Source of the DNA: an uncultured Verrucomicrobiota bacterium
GTDB lineage: Bacteria; Verrucomicrobiota; Verrucomicrobiia; Opitutales; Opitutaceae
Direction: 5' to 3'
DNA: 35,213 bases
Assembly (NCBI GenBank): GCA_913058185.1
Contig: CAJXQX010000039.1
Coordinates: 1-35,213 of the forward strand
Position numbers and translations under genes: made by a program. Positions 8,662 through 17,651 of the stretch are shown here, one piece after another; positions within the stretch are counted from its first letter, which is position 1, and each line of letters begins with the position of its first letter. The notes under the pieces are model-generated. The model saw only the letters and a program-made list of their open reading frames with translations, made no database searches and was not told the origin of the DNA.

Positions 8662-9609
8662 TCAGTCGGTTTGGCGGTAGCGTTGCCAGTGCGGCGCAAT
8701 GTCGGATTCGTGCAGTCGTTCGCTCGCGACGACCACGCGGTAACGCAGCGTGATGGTTTCACCGGGCGCGATTGCCCAATCAAATTCCTGGGCAGGCACG
8801 TAGTTAAAAAACACCTTCCCTTTCGGCCAGATCCGCACGTGTTGCGGAGCATCATGATTCGTCGGATGGCCCATAATCACGACCGTCGCATGTCCCTGCT
8901 CGGTCGGTCCGTGCATCGCCACCCAATCACCGCGGGTCGCGTGGCCTTCCGTCCGGTCAAAACCTGCCGAAGTAAAATAGGAATCGTTGGGTTCTCCCCA
9001 CGTTTCAGGACCACGAAAAGCGATGCCGCCGCCGTAACGGTAAGCCGGGAACTCCAACGCCGCGTCCGAGACGTTGGTCTGCGTGATCACATAATCCACG
9101 ATGTTGGCATCGTCAAAGGCCGACACCGCAATCTCTAGGACCTCATCCAACACCACGGTCTCTTTTCTTTCGCTGTTGGCTAAAGCCACATGTTGCTGAC
9201 GCACCGTGAAACCCACCGTGCCACCGCTTGAATCCCGCTCCAACACTTCCACAAACCGCACGGTGCCTACTCCTAGTAGTAGGTTCCATGAGTCAAATTC
9301 CTTACCTTTCCACTGTGATTTCACCCACGCGTGCCACAGGCCCATGTGATGCACATGATCCGGTGCATGGATGCCCGTCACCACATCGCCATTGGGCGCG
9401 TGCAGGGGATGAATGAATCCATTGCGTCGATAGAGCTCAGACTCACCTTCCGGCGGGAGAACCTCGGCCTTGTGATAGGTGAGAACCGGGACGGACTCGT
9501 TTTCGATCATGATCCGATCGGTATCCTCAGAGACGGCCAGAGATCCGGCGGCGACTGATCCGGCAATCAAACAACCCACTCCGACAAACACGATTCGACA
9601 GGTATTCAT
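8662..9609 (-). CDS. Secreted DUF6807 (PmoA-like) protein
   Basis: This exported protein of about 315 aa belongs to DUF6807, often mis-annotated as methane oxygenase PmoA. A signal peptide (MNTCRIVFVGVGCLIAGSVAAG) is followed by the conserved family blocks: the FIHPLHAPNGDVVTG segment, HVHHMGLWHAWVK, YRYGGGIAFRG, and NYVPAQEFDWAIAPGETITLRYRVVV near the C-terminus. The His-rich DHVHHMGLWHAW motif is the most likely active or metal-binding centre, but no reaction is established. The family commonly sits in glycan-use loci beside Gfo/Idh/MocA oxidoreductases, as here. The start at 9609 is chosen because it opens directly into the signal peptide. It lies 20 bases after the phospholipase-like gene, so the two may be cotranscribed. 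Confidence 0.88.
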   Translation of the reverse strand: MNTCRIVFVGVGCLIAGSVAAGSLAVSEDTDRIMIENESVPVLTYHKAEVLPPEGESELYRRNGFIHPLHAPNGDVVTGIHAPDHVHHMGLWHAWVKSQWKGKEFDSWNLLLGVGTVRFVEVLERDSSGGTVGFTVRQQHVALANSERKETVVLDEVLEIAVSAFDDANIVDYVITQTNVSDAALEFPAYRYGGGIAFRGPETWGEPNDSYFTSAGFDRTEGHATRGDWVAMHGPTEQGHATVVIMGHPTNHDAPQHVRIWPKGKVFFNYVPAQEFDWAIAPGETITLRYRVVVASERLHESDIAPHWQRYRQTD

Positions 9610-9629
9610 TGTCGCAATCCCAGCGGAGC

Positions 9630-10136
9630 TCAGTCGCTTTGGCGACCAAATCCCCACGAAAACGTTGCACCCAAATGCTCCGTGCCTCCAACCCGCACCC
9701 CAGCATACATGGTCTCCGCCATCGCGGTATTCCCCAAGATCCGGACCACATCAATCATGAGCTCCGCATCAGCCACAACTCGTGCCACCTTTTCGCCCGG
9801 ATACCCCGCCCAATACTTCAAATCGTGTAAGAAACACGCCGGGCAGATGCTGCGGCCCTTGGACCGGTCCACCCAGCTGGTGCAACCATCACTCACAAAA
9901 GGTTTCGCAGGCGGATCCGATTCGATTTTCACCCACAGTGATTTCAACCCGAAGTGTTCACAGATCACTTTTATTTCGGCCAACGAGACCTCCATTCCCT
10001 TCGCCGGAAGGGGAAACGCGGCAGGCTCGGGTTGCGACTCAACCGCCGCCGCCGCCGACAACGAGCAACAGGTCATGCAAAAAGGGATGAACCACCGGCA
10101 TAATCGTAATCGCATACCGGCATTGTGTTCATTCAT
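9630..10136 (-). CDS. Small secreted phospholipase-A2-like protein
   Basis: This is a protein of about 168 aa. A signal peptide (CRWFIPFCMTCCSLSAAAA) precedes a mature domain with DGCTSWVD and CPACFLHDLKYWAGYPGEK, followed by an Ala/Asp-rich helix. The Cys-x-x-His-Asp arrangement, with flanking aromatic residues and a nearby Gly-Cys, resembles the catalytic helix of prokaryotic phospholipase A2-like domains. I infer a lipase or acyl-hydrolase-type fold, but have no proof of activity. Starts at 10136 (ATG) and 10115 (ATG) are both possible; the reading frame extends to 10196 without a better candidate. It is divergent from the gene at 10185, with 48 bases between them, and is followed closely by the DUF6807 gene. 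Confidence 0.7.
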   Translation of the reverse strand: MNEHNAGMRLRLCRWFIPFCMTCCSLSAAAAVESQPEPAAFPLPAKGMEVSLAEIKVICEHFGLKSLWVKIESDPPAKPFVSDGCTSWVDRSKGRSICPACFLHDLKYWAGYPGEKVARVVADAELMIDVVRILGNTAMAETMYAGVRVGGTEHLGATFSWGFGRQSD

Positions 10137-10184
10137 GGTGGGGGTTCGCACGTCCTTTCTGACTGCCTTTGTCCCCACCGCCTC

Positions 10185-10610
10185 ATGCGCCTCCACTCTA
10201 TCGCCGCCATTCTTATCGGGTTAAGTTGTTCTTCACTCCCCGCCCAACCTTCCGAGACCGAACCTGCGGCCGAAGTTCCCGCCGCAGTGAAATCCGGCAA
10301 AGTGCTGGAAGGCTCCTGGCAACGTCCCGACGGGGACTACGTCGTCAAGATCAGCGCGGTGACGGAAAACGGCATGATGCAAGCGGGCTACTTCAATCCT
10401 CGGCCGATCCGGGTGGCGAGTGCCCGTTGGCGCTTTGGCGGCAACCGCCTGCAAGTCCGCATTGATCTCAACGATACCGGCTACGAGGGGTCCTACTACT
10501 TGCTGCAATTCAACCCGGAATCCGGCAAACTCGAAGGCGAATACACCCCCGCTGGCCAAGGGGGTTTTCCCGTCGAATTCGAGCGCCAACTCGGCCCGAT
10601 AGCGCTGTAG
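10185..10610 (+). CDS. Conserved secreted hypothetical protein
   Basis: This is a protein of about 141 aa with a signal peptide (MRLHSIAAILIGLSCSSLPAQ) and one small beta-rich domain. Visible blocks are LEGSWQRPDGDYVVKI, MQAGYFNPRPIRVASA, LNDTGYEGSYYLLQFN and LEGEYTP. I recognise this pattern as a widespread uncharacterised periplasmic family and do not assign a function. The start at 10185 is chosen because the 20 upstream codons open to 10125 overlap the divergent gene and do not look like protein. It stands alone on the plus strand and ends in TAG 17 bases before a polypyrimidine tract. Confidence 0.75.
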   Translation: MRLHSIAAILIGLSCSSLPAQPSETEPAAEVPAAVKSGKVLEGSWQRPDGDYVVKISAVTENGMMQAGYFNPRPIRVASARWRFGGNRLQVRIDLNDTGYEGSYYLLQFNPESGKLEGEYTPAGQGGFPVEFERQLGPIAL

Positions 10611-10627
10611 GATTGGCGAAGTCAGAT

Positions 10628-10652
10628 CTTTCTTCGTTCTCTTTCTCTTTCC
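10628..10652. repeat. Polypyrimidine tract resembling the GTTCTC repeats
   Basis: The tract TCTTTCTTCGTTCTCTTTC and its continuation resemble the arms of the inverted-repeat elements at 18843, 23843, 24691 and 26117. No matching opposite arm or GGCGC core is obvious, so it may be a half-element or a chance tract. It lies between the gene at 10185 and the truncated acetyltransferase. Confidence 0.35.
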
Positions 10653-10718
10653 ATGTCCGCCATAGCCCTAGGGACGGCGGATCTTTCTCGACAGTCCTGC
10701 CTCCCATCCCCTCCTGCC

Positions 10719-10966
10719 GTGCGCCTAATAGCCATCGAGCCGCAACCCGACGAGTTTGACGCCTGGCAGGCCTATCAAGCGCGGGAGTATTCCCGCGAAA
10801 AGGTGGCCAGTGGAGCCTGGAGTGCCGAGTCCGCCTTGGCCCGCGCGGAAACCGAAAACGCCGCCCTCTTACCCAACGGTTTCGCTATTACCGGCCACCA
10901 CATCCGACGAATCGAAGACAAAGCTACGCAAGAGTTGATCGGCTGGATATGGGTCAGTCTCGCCGG
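10719..10966 (+). pseudogene. 5' fragment of a GNAT-type acetyltransferase gene
   Basis: The translation from the GTG at 10719 (RLIAIEPQPDEFDAWQ) to GWIWVSL at about 10962 looks like the N-terminal half of a GNAT acetyltransferase: a charged helix-rich start and the HHIRRIEDKATQELIGWIWVSL beta strands. The acetyl-CoA-binding R/Q-x-x-G-x-G/A segment is absent. After about residue 82 the frame reads the antisense of a cytochrome gene fragment and runs on to 11150 as nonsense. An ATG at 10653 is an alternative start. The gene is best read as truncated by a deletion or rearrangement with its junction near 10957-10970. Confidence 0.6.
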
Positions 10967-11220
10967 TGATACGAGGCGTGCCAGCTGTCGTAGTTGCTCG
11001 GATGGCAGGAACGGCACGTTTCGGAGGAAACGTAATCTTGGGCCAGCACTGCCACGGGGCGATTCGCGGGCCCGACGGAATCGTCCTGCATCAAATGCAC
11101 CAAGCCAACCCCGGTCACCACCGTGCCCCAAAGAACCGCGATCATCGTGAACCAACCGCCCACCGTGCGGGGGGGGATCCAACCGCTGGTGGATGATGGT
11201 GAGCGTTCCGATTGGGGCAC
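10954..11220 (-). pseudogene. 5' fragment of a multihaem cytochrome c gene
   Basis: From the GTG at 11220 the translation gives an N-terminal membrane anchor (FTMIAVLWGTVVTGVGLVHL), then YVSSETCRSCHPSNYDSW and ASYHRRD before a stop. The CRSCH haem motif followed by NYDSWHASYH is the usual beginning of a long multihaem cytochrome c, often fused to TPR repeats. Only 88 codons remain. The frame ends exactly where the oppositely oriented acetyltransferase fragment begins, so the rest of the gene was probably lost in the same event. Confidence 0.65.
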
Positions 11221-11328
11221 CTAATCACCATGCCAGCTTTTGGCCGCAAATCAATACAGCGGGTTCACCCAGCCGAAATTGGCTACCTACTCGCGATGGA
11301 TCCAGCTTCGGTTTGGTCCGAGATGGTT

Positions 11329-11412
11329 GTAGCCGGGGTCGCTGACCCCGGTGCGGTGGTATTGCTACGAATCTCTAAGAGGCAGAATTCCGGGGTCAGC
11401 GACCCCGGCTAC
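11329..11412. repeat. Perfect 23-bp inverted repeat pair
   Basis: The 23 bases at 11329-11351 (GTAGCCGGGGTCGCTGACCC plus CGG) recur as an exact reverse complement at 11390-11412, separated by 38 bases. Each arm is itself partly palindromic (CCGGGGTC..GACCCCGG). The element lies in the gap between the truncated cytochrome gene and the LRR-cytochrome stop codon. It shares its GTAGCCGG end and GGGGTCAGC word with the element at 3984-4100. Confidence 0.75.
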
Positions 11413-11451
11413 GGTTGGTTATTGGGAGGTCGTAACTTTCTTTGAAAGTTA

Positions 11452-12897
11452 TTACTCGGCCTCGACCTCGGGAGCTTCCGGCAAAACGAGCGGCTTCGCT
11501 CCGAAATCCACCCGGAATGTTTCCTCGGCAATCCGGCGTTGATTGGCGGCGATTTGTTGCCGGTAACGGTCGAGCTTGCGGCGATTCTCCAACTCCTCCG
11601 CGAGGGCCATCACGGCGGTTGGAGTTATGCCGGTTTGCCATACATAAATTTGCCGAAGACGAGGAAGCCCGGTGAGTGCTTCCAGGGCTGCATCCGTGAC
11701 GCTAGTGGAATGAAGATTGAGCGAAACGAGCCGCTTCAGCGGACTCAATTGGGCGAGACCGGTATCGGTGATCGCGGTGTCGTCGAGCCGGAGGCGTTGC
11801 AGCCCGGCCATTTCCCCGACCAGCGCCAAGCCCGCATCGGTCACGCTTGTGCCACCGAGATCTAATCGGTGTAGGGCTGGGGCCAACGGCATCAATCTCG
11901 CCAACGCGTCATCATCGAAGGCATCACCCGCCAAGCGTGCATTCGCGCCCAGCCAGGGATCCTCGGTGGTGAGCGGTCGAATCGTGATGCCAAGCTGCAT
12001 CTCGAGAGATTTGGCCAAAACCAGCATTTCTGCGCGATCCGGAATCGGCGGAAGCGGAAGACCCAGTTGAGTCGCTACGATTTCAACCACTTCCGGATCG
12101 GGCGAACGCGCCATGAATCCACCCTCGGCGGGAGCCTCGTCAGAGATCCACCATTCCAAGACCACGATGTCAGTATCGGTGGGTTGCGGCCGGCCTGTCG
12201 GTGGCATGTGTTCTTTGTGATCGAGCGGTAAATACAGTCGGCGTAGGAGCAGGCTATCGCTCGGTTCACCGGGAACCAGGGCATCGCCATGTTCGCCGCC
12301 GGCCACAATCGCCTCAAACGAATCCAATCGCAGGTCCCCATCGCTACGCGACTCGCCGTGACAGGCGACGCATCGCGCATTGAGCACCGGTTGCACGACA
12401 TCGAGAAACACGTCGGCCTCGGCCAGAGTTGTAGGCGTCGGGCGACCGGGTTCACCTCCACCCAATAACGGCTGCAAAATGGCCGGGGCATGTTCGGCCA
12501 AGTAACCCGGGCCATGGGTCAAAGCCCCGCCGTTATGGCCCGTCCAGCTCATGATCCCCAACGCCACTGCCAGCACCGCACCGTAAAACTTGGGCCAACG
12601 CTGAATCACTACGAGCACGACCGTGAGTCCCAGCGTCACAAACCCGAGAATCCGATGCCGATCTACGAGAACCTCGTCGTAACTCCCCTGTTGTCCGAGC
12701 AACCAGCCACAGCCCGCTGCCAACGACGCACCGACCACCGCGAAAACCAAAATTACGGTGCGCGCACCGGGCGTGAGTCGGAGCTTCGACCACCGCCAGC
12801 CCACCGCTTCAGTCACGGCCAAAACCAGCAACACCCCGATCGGTAGGTGAACGACCAGAGGATGAAAACGGCCAACAAATATCGCAAAATCAGACAT
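11452..12897 (-). CDS. Membrane cytochrome c with leucine-rich repeats
   Basis: This 481-aa protein has three parts. Residues 1-120 hold four hydrophobic segments (about 13-33, 43-68, 83-101, 104-120) resembling the DUF2231-type membrane module. Residues 160-260 form a planctomycete-type cytochrome c domain with the haem motif CVACH (176-180) and a distal HMPPTGRPQPTD loop likely to supply the Met ligand. Residues 350-455 carry leucine-rich repeats (LHRLDLGGTSVTDAGL, LQRLRLDDTAITDTGL, LVSLNLHSTSVTDAAL). The combination suggests a membrane-anchored electron carrier with a protein-interaction surface. It is the last gene of a tight operon, 22 bases after the DUF1501 stop, and probably serves as the membrane link of that module. 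Confidence 0.9.
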   Translation of the reverse strand: MSDFAIFVGRFHPLVVHLPIGVLLVLAVTEAVGWRWSKLRLTPGARTVILVFAVVGASLAAGCGWLLGQQGSYDEVLVDRHRILGFVTLGLTVVLVVIQRWPKFYGAVLAVALGIMSWTGHNGGALTHGPGYLAEHAPAILQPLLGGGEPGRPTPTTLAEADVFLDVVQPVLNARCVACHGESRSDGDLRLDSFEAIVAGGEHGDALVPGEPSDSLLLRRLYLPLDHKEHMPPTGRPQPTDTDIVVLEWWISDEAPAEGGFMARSPDPEVVEIVATQLGLPLPPIPDRAEMLVLAKSLEMQLGITIRPLTTEDPWLGANARLAGDAFDDDALARLMPLAPALHRLDLGGTSVTDAGLALVGEMAGLQRLRLDDTAITDTGLAQLSPLKRLVSLNLHSTSVTDAALEALTGLPRLRQIYVWQTGITPTAVMALAEELENRRKLDRYRQQIAANQRRIAEETFRVDFGAKPLVLPEAPEVEAE

Positions 12898-12919
12898 GCA
12901 AAAAAGAGGCGCCGAAAGA

Positions 12920-14365
12920 TCAGGTCATGATGCCGTTGACCACATGGCCATGCACATCGGTGAGGCGGAAATCGCGACCCTGGTAACGGTAGGTCAGTTT
13001 TTTATGATCAATCCCAAAGCACGCTAACATCGTCGCGTGGAGATCATGGACGTGCACTTGCTGGCCATCATTGAGGTAACGGTAGCCAAGATCATCGGTC
13101 GAACCCCAGGTCATACCCGGACGAATTCCGCCGCCTGCCATCCAAACCGAGAAGGCGTTGATATGATGGTCGCGCCCGGTGCCCTGCCCCATTGGCGTGC
13201 GACCAAATTCTCCGCCCCAAATCACGAGGGTGTCTTCCAACATACCGCGTTGCTTGAGATCCTTCACCAAAGCGGCCGATGCTTGATCCACCAGCGTACT
13301 CGCCACCTGGATATTTTGATCGAGTTTACTGTGATGGTCCCACCCGCGGTGATAGAGCTGCACAAAACGGGAGCCACGTTCGAGCAGACGTCGCGCGAGC
13401 AAGCAGTTGGCGGCAAACGATCCATCCCCCGCTTCTTTTACGCCATAGAGGTCAAGCATGGATTGCGGTTCCTCACTCAGATCCGCGAGCTCCGGCACAC
13501 TCGTCTGCATCTTGAAGGCCAACTCATATTGCGACACCCGCGTCTCGATCTCCGGGTCCAACGAATGCTCCTTTTGCAGGTTGTTGAGACGGGCAACTTC
13601 GTCGATGATCTGGCGTTGAGTGCTCTGGCATACGCCATCGGGATTACCGACATAATGCACCGGCGCGCCGCGACTCTGGAACTGCACACCTTGAAATTTA
13701 CTTGGTAAAAATCCGGCCGACCATTGTCGGGCCGAGATGGGTTGCGCGCCGCCTCCCCCTTCCGAAACGAGCACCACATAACCGGGTAGATTTTCGGCTT
13801 CGGAACCCAAACCATAGAGCAACCAAGAACCCATGCTAGGCCGACCTTTGTTGATCGAACCCGCGTTCATGAACGCGTGCGCTGGGTCGTGATTTATTTG
13901 CTCGGTGTGCATCGAACGCACGACGCAGATGTCATCGGCAATGCTTTGGGTGTGCGGCAACAGATTACTGATCATTTGGCCGGAGATACCACACCGGCGG
14001 AAGTCGACCGCGGCCCCGCGAGCTAGCAGCTCCGCGCCCTGCAGTTGCGCCAGTTGCTCGCCTTTGGTAAAGGACTCGGGAAACGGCTGACCGTGCAGTC
14101 GATTAAGCATCGGTTTGGGATCAAACAGGTCCACGTGGGAAGGACCGCCGGCCATGCAAAGATGCACCACGCGTTTGGCCTTCGGATAAAAATGAGGTCC
14201 ATCCAACACCCCGCGCCAAGGCTGCTGCTGGCCCAGTAGATTCGGGTTTATGATCGAACCAAGAGCGAGCGTGCCGATCGCCTGCGCTGACTTGCCCAGA
14301 AACGTCCGCCGCGACCAAGCGCGCTGGTGGTTCTCCAAGTTCTTAATGTCCTGAGGGGTGATCAT
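12920..14365 (-). CDS. Tat-exported DUF1501 protein
   Basis: This protein of about 481 aa has a Tat signal (SRRTFLGKSAQAIG, twin Arg at 19-20) and the DUF1501 domain. Family blocks visible are VVHLCMAGGPSHVDLFDPKP, the VVRSMHTEQINHDPAH segment, VWGGEFGRTP and GRDHHINAFSVWMAGGG. DUF1501 belongs to the alkaline phosphatase/sulfatase-like superfamily; the His and Asp residues in those blocks are the likely metal ligands, but its substrate is unknown. The start at 14365 places the Tat signal at the N-terminus and leaves 14 bases after the PSD1 stop. The order PSD1 cytochrome, DUF1501, membrane cytochrome is a standard gene set in Planctomycetota and Verrucomicrobiota. Confidence 0.93.
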   Translation of the reverse strand: MITPQDIKNLENHQRAWSRRTFLGKSAQAIGTLALGSIINPNLLGQQQPWRGVLDGPHFYPKAKRVVHLCMAGGPSHVDLFDPKPMLNRLHGQPFPESFTKGEQLAQLQGAELLARGAAVDFRRCGISGQMISNLLPHTQSIADDICVVRSMHTEQINHDPAHAFMNAGSINKGRPSMGSWLLYGLGSEAENLPGYVVLVSEGGGGAQPISARQWSAGFLPSKFQGVQFQSRGAPVHYVGNPDGVCQSTQRQIIDEVARLNNLQKEHSLDPEIETRVSQYELAFKMQTSVPELADLSEEPQSMLDLYGVKEAGDGSFAANCLLARRLLERGSRFVQLYHRGWDHHSKLDQNIQVASTLVDQASAALVKDLKQRGMLEDTLVIWGGEFGRTPMGQGTGRDHHINAFSVWMAGGGIRPGMTWGSTDDLGYRYLNDGQQVHVHDLHATMLACFGIDHKKLTYRYQGRDFRLTDVHGHVVNGIMT

Positions 14366-14379
14366 GGTCGGGTCACGCG

Positions 14380-17300
14380 TCAGTAACGCATGAGGGTTTC
14401 GTTGAGATTGAGCAGCACGCGAGCGACCTGGGTCCAAGCGGCAAGTTCGACTCGGTCCAGCACTGCATTTGTCGGACGAAGCCCGACCGCCGCCAGCTTC
14501 GCCGCATCTTCCATTTCATCGCTATAGTTCGCGTGTTGAGTAAAATAAAATTCCTTCAACCCAGTGGCTTCTGCCTGAGTCGGGGAACGCGCCAAGACCA
14601 GTCGATACGCATGCTCGATCCGTGATTCGAAATCGGTCTGGGAAGGCTCCGTCATAGCTCGCTCCGCCAACGCCCGGGCGGCTTCCACGAAGGTAGGGTC
14701 GTTGAGTAAGGTGAGGGCCTGTTGCGGGGTGTTCGAGACCGTGCGATCTGCGGTGCACTCTTCGCGCGAAGGCGCGTCAAAGTTGGCCATCATCGGATGA
14801 GGGAACGTGCGCTGCCAATGGGTGTAGACGCCGCGACGATACTGGCGTTCATCGAGGTCCGCTTGATACTGGCGTTTCGGAAAATTCAACGAGGCGTAGT
14901 AACCCTCGGGCTGATAGGGTTTCGCACTCGGGCCACCGATTTCCGGGTCCAGTAAACCGGCGGCGAACAGCGCATTGTCCCGCACAAACTCCGCCCCTAA
15001 ACGTCGCGACGGGTGCGATGCCAGCAACCGATTATCGGGATCAATATTCCGGAGATCTTCACGGTAGGTCGACTGTTGCCGATAGGTCGCGGAACTCACG
15101 ATCAAACGCACCATAGCCTTCACATCCCAATCCAACTCGACGAATTCCACCGCCAACCAATCCAACAACTCTGGATGACTCGGATACTCCCCTTGCAGTC
15201 CCAGATCATCAATCACCGCCGAAAGACCTGTGCCAAAAAACTGGTTCCACATTCGGTTCACTTGTGTCCGCGCGGTAAGTGGATTTTCGGGCGATACAAT
15301 CCACTCGGCCAAATCCAGGCGCGACGACCGTCCCGCTGAAACCGGAAGTCCCTTCGCGATAAAACTAGGAGGAGCCGGTTGCACCATCTCACCCGATTCG
15401 TCCTGCCAGTTTCCTCGCGGCAGCACGCGGGTCTCGAGCGGCTCCATCGCTTCGGTGATCATCGTAAATGCCATGCCTTCCCGACACGCCGCAATCTCGC
15501 GTAGGGTTTCCAAGGCGGTCGCATAGGCCGTGGCATCGGTTGCACCCGTGCTTTTAAAATACTCTGCGGCTAAGAGCCGCAATTGGGCGTCGGTTAGAAT
15601 AGCCCCGGCACTTGATACCGCTGTCGCCACCGCGGAAGACAGGCCGCTCACCACGTCATCCCAGTTTCGCCGCACGCCCAACGGCGAGGAATACAAACGA
15701 GTCCGGGCCAAATTGGTCGTCTTGAGCGTCACCACCAATTGGTCCCCCGCTTCAATTTCGATCGGTGCCGCGAGCTGATAAACCACGTTATGTTTTTCGC
15801 GAGCAAACTGCGGCGCCGTTTGCCAACGGGATTCCACCGAAGTGATCAGGTAGGCGTTAATATAGGTCCACGAATCACGATCCGGATATCCTCCCGCCAA
15901 TTCAATTTTCTGGGATTCCGTCGCCCCTTTACGGCGTAGTTCGATCTGGGGACTCACCGCGAAGGAACCAAACGTGTCTCGCGCCACAGTGCCACTTCCC
16001 TGCAGGTCGGGTAAGGCTTCGAGCCGCACCGCCGAGATCGTGCCAGAGGCTGGAGCAAGGACCAACAGGGTGCCGGATTTATCGTTACCTTTTTGATCCG
16101 CTTTGGGGATGTTCTCCATCCGCACGAAATTGTCGGACTGCGTCGTAACCACGGTGAGATCATCCCCGGTCGCTTGAACAACCTCCATGACCGACCAAGA
16201 ACCGTTTGATTCAAACAACACGTCGGCATTGTCGCGGGCCCAATCAATCACGCGCCTTCTCTCGCTGGGTCGGGCTAGGATGTTTTCGACGATTCGTTCG
16301 ACACGCTCATCCTGAGCTTGCTGGAGTCGAATCGCGCGACGCTTCAGGTAATCGTTTTCGACATCCATCTCGGGAGGAAATGGGAAGCTGTTATTAAAAC
16401 CCTTTAGTTCGGGATTGGGCGTGTATTTGTAATCATTATACACGCCCCACTGCTTCACGTCGGCGAAGTAGGCGGCGAGGCTATAGAAGTCGCGGGTCGT
16501 GAACGGATCGTATTTGTGGTCGTGGCATTCCGCGCAGCCCACGGTTGAACCCATGAAGGTCGTCGAAACGGCGCGAACGCGGTCGGCGGCGGACTTGGCC
16601 AGGTATTCTTTAGGCTGCGCCCCACCCTCGCGGGTCATGAGGTTCAGGCGATTGAAACCAGTCGCGACGATTTGTTCGGGAGTGGCGTCGGGCAACAAAT
16701 CACCGGCCAATTGCTCACGCACAAAATCGTCGTAAGGCTTGTTCTGGTTGAACGCGCCGATGACGTAGTCGCGGTAAGGGAAGATGTTTTGATTTTGGTC
16801 GCCATGAAACCCGACTGAGTCGGAAAAGCGCACCAGGTCCAACCACGGCACCGCCATGCGTTCGCCGAAGTGGGGAGAGCTCAAAAGCCGGTCGACGGCG
16901 TGCTCGTAGGCATCGGGCCGATCGTCGGCTAAAAACAGGTCCAATTCGTCTGTCGTGGGTGGCAATCCAACCAGATCGAGCGAAACGCGGCGCAGGAGGG
17001 TCGCACGGTCAGCCTCGGGGTGCGGCGTGATGCCTTGTTCCTCAAGCTCGCGAACAATGAACTGGTCGATCGCATTGCGCGCAAAACCGGTTGGCTCTAC
17101 GGCTGGTGGCGCTACTTTCTTCGGCTTAATGTAAGCCCAGTGCGGTTGGTATTCGGCGCCCTGCTCGATCCATCGCTTGATGACCTCGCGATCTTGTTCG
17201 GTCACCTGATGCAGGGCATCGGGCGGCGGCATGATTTTGACGGGGTCCGAACTTGTCAGGCGCATCCACACTTCCGATTCCGCCGGCTTTCCGGGCACGA

Positions 17301-17538
17301 TTCCCGTGATGGTGCGACCCGCCTTGTTGACGTGCGGTTTGATGGCTAAATCGCGTAGATCCAAACGCAGTTTGGACTGGTTAGCCTCAGTGTCGGGTCC
17401 GTGGCACTTGAAGCACGTGTTGGACAGGATTGGCCGCACATCGCGGTTGAACTCGATCTGCTCAGGGATGGGTTCCGCGCTCGCAGACACAATCAAGCCG
17501 AGACAGAAAATCAGCTCAGCTCGGCGCAAACAAGTCAT
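14380..17538 (-). CDS. Exported PSD1/PSCyt1 cytochrome (DUF1549-DUF1553)
   Basis: This is a protein of about 1052 aa. A signal peptide (MTCLRRAELIFCLGLIVSASA) is followed by a planctomycete cytochrome c domain with CFKCH at 42-46. DUF1549 spans about 155-360 and contains a second haem-type motif, CAECHDHKYDPF at 335-345. A long variable middle region looks like a carbohydrate-binding or jelly-roll insert, and DUF1553 spans about 740-1010 (NPLTARTQVNRMWNQFFGTG, SHPSRRLGAEFVRDNALF). It is the first gene of the three-gene module. The start at 17538 is chosen for the signal peptide; the frame is open to 17601. The family is thought to act outside the cytoplasm with DUF1501, but the reaction is not established. 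Confidence 0.92.
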   Translation of the reverse strand: MTCLRRAELIFCLGLIVSASAEPIPEQIEFNRDVRPILSNTCFKCHGPDTEANQSKLRLDLRDLAIKPHVNKAGRTITGIVPGKPAESEVWMRLTSSDPVKIMPPPDALHQVTEQDREVIKRWIEQGAEYQPHWAYIKPKKVAPPAVEPTGFARNAIDQFIVRELEEQGITPHPEADRATLLRRVSLDLVGLPPTTDELDLFLADDRPDAYEHAVDRLLSSPHFGERMAVPWLDLVRFSDSVGFHGDQNQNIFPYRDYVIGAFNQNKPYDDFVREQLAGDLLPDATPEQIVATGFNRLNLMTREGGAQPKEYLAKSAADRVRAVSTTFMGSTVGCAECHDHKYDPFTTRDFYSLAAYFADVKQWGVYNDYKYTPNPELKGFNNSFPFPPEMDVENDYLKRRAIRLQQAQDERVERIVENILARPSERRRVIDWARDNADVLFESNGSWSVMEVVQATGDDLTVVTTQSDNFVRMENIPKADQKGNDKSGTLLVLAPASGTISAVRLEALPDLQGSGTVARDTFGSFAVSPQIELRRKGATESQKIELAGGYPDRDSWTYINAYLITSVESRWQTAPQFAREKHNVVYQLAAPIEIEAGDQLVVTLKTTNLARTRLYSSPLGVRRNWDDVVSGLSSAVATAVSSAGAILTDAQLRLLAAEYFKSTGATDATAYATALETLREIAACREGMAFTMITEAMEPLETRVLPRGNWQDESGEMVQPAPPSFIAKGLPVSAGRSSRLDLAEWIVSPENPLTARTQVNRMWNQFFGTGLSAVIDDLGLQGEYPSHPELLDWLAVEFVELDWDVKAMVRLIVSSATYRQQSTYREDLRNIDPDNRLLASHPSRRLGAEFVRDNALFAAGLLDPEIGGPSAKPYQPEGYYASLNFPKRQYQADLDERQYRRGVYTHWQRTFPHPMMANFDAPSREECTADRTVSNTPQQALTLLNDPTFVEAARALAERAMTEPSQTDFESRIEHAYRLVLARSPTQAEATGLKEFYFTQHANYSDEMEDAAKLAAVGLRPTNAVLDRVELAAWTQVARVLLNLNETLMRY

Positions 17539-17651
17539 AGGGGTAAAGACGAAGGAAATCACTAAACGGGTGAACTTCCATAAAGAGCGATCCTCCCTCA
17601 CTCGCGCAAGTGCCAGATTTATGGATCGTTAAGGTGGGCGTGACCGGGCCA

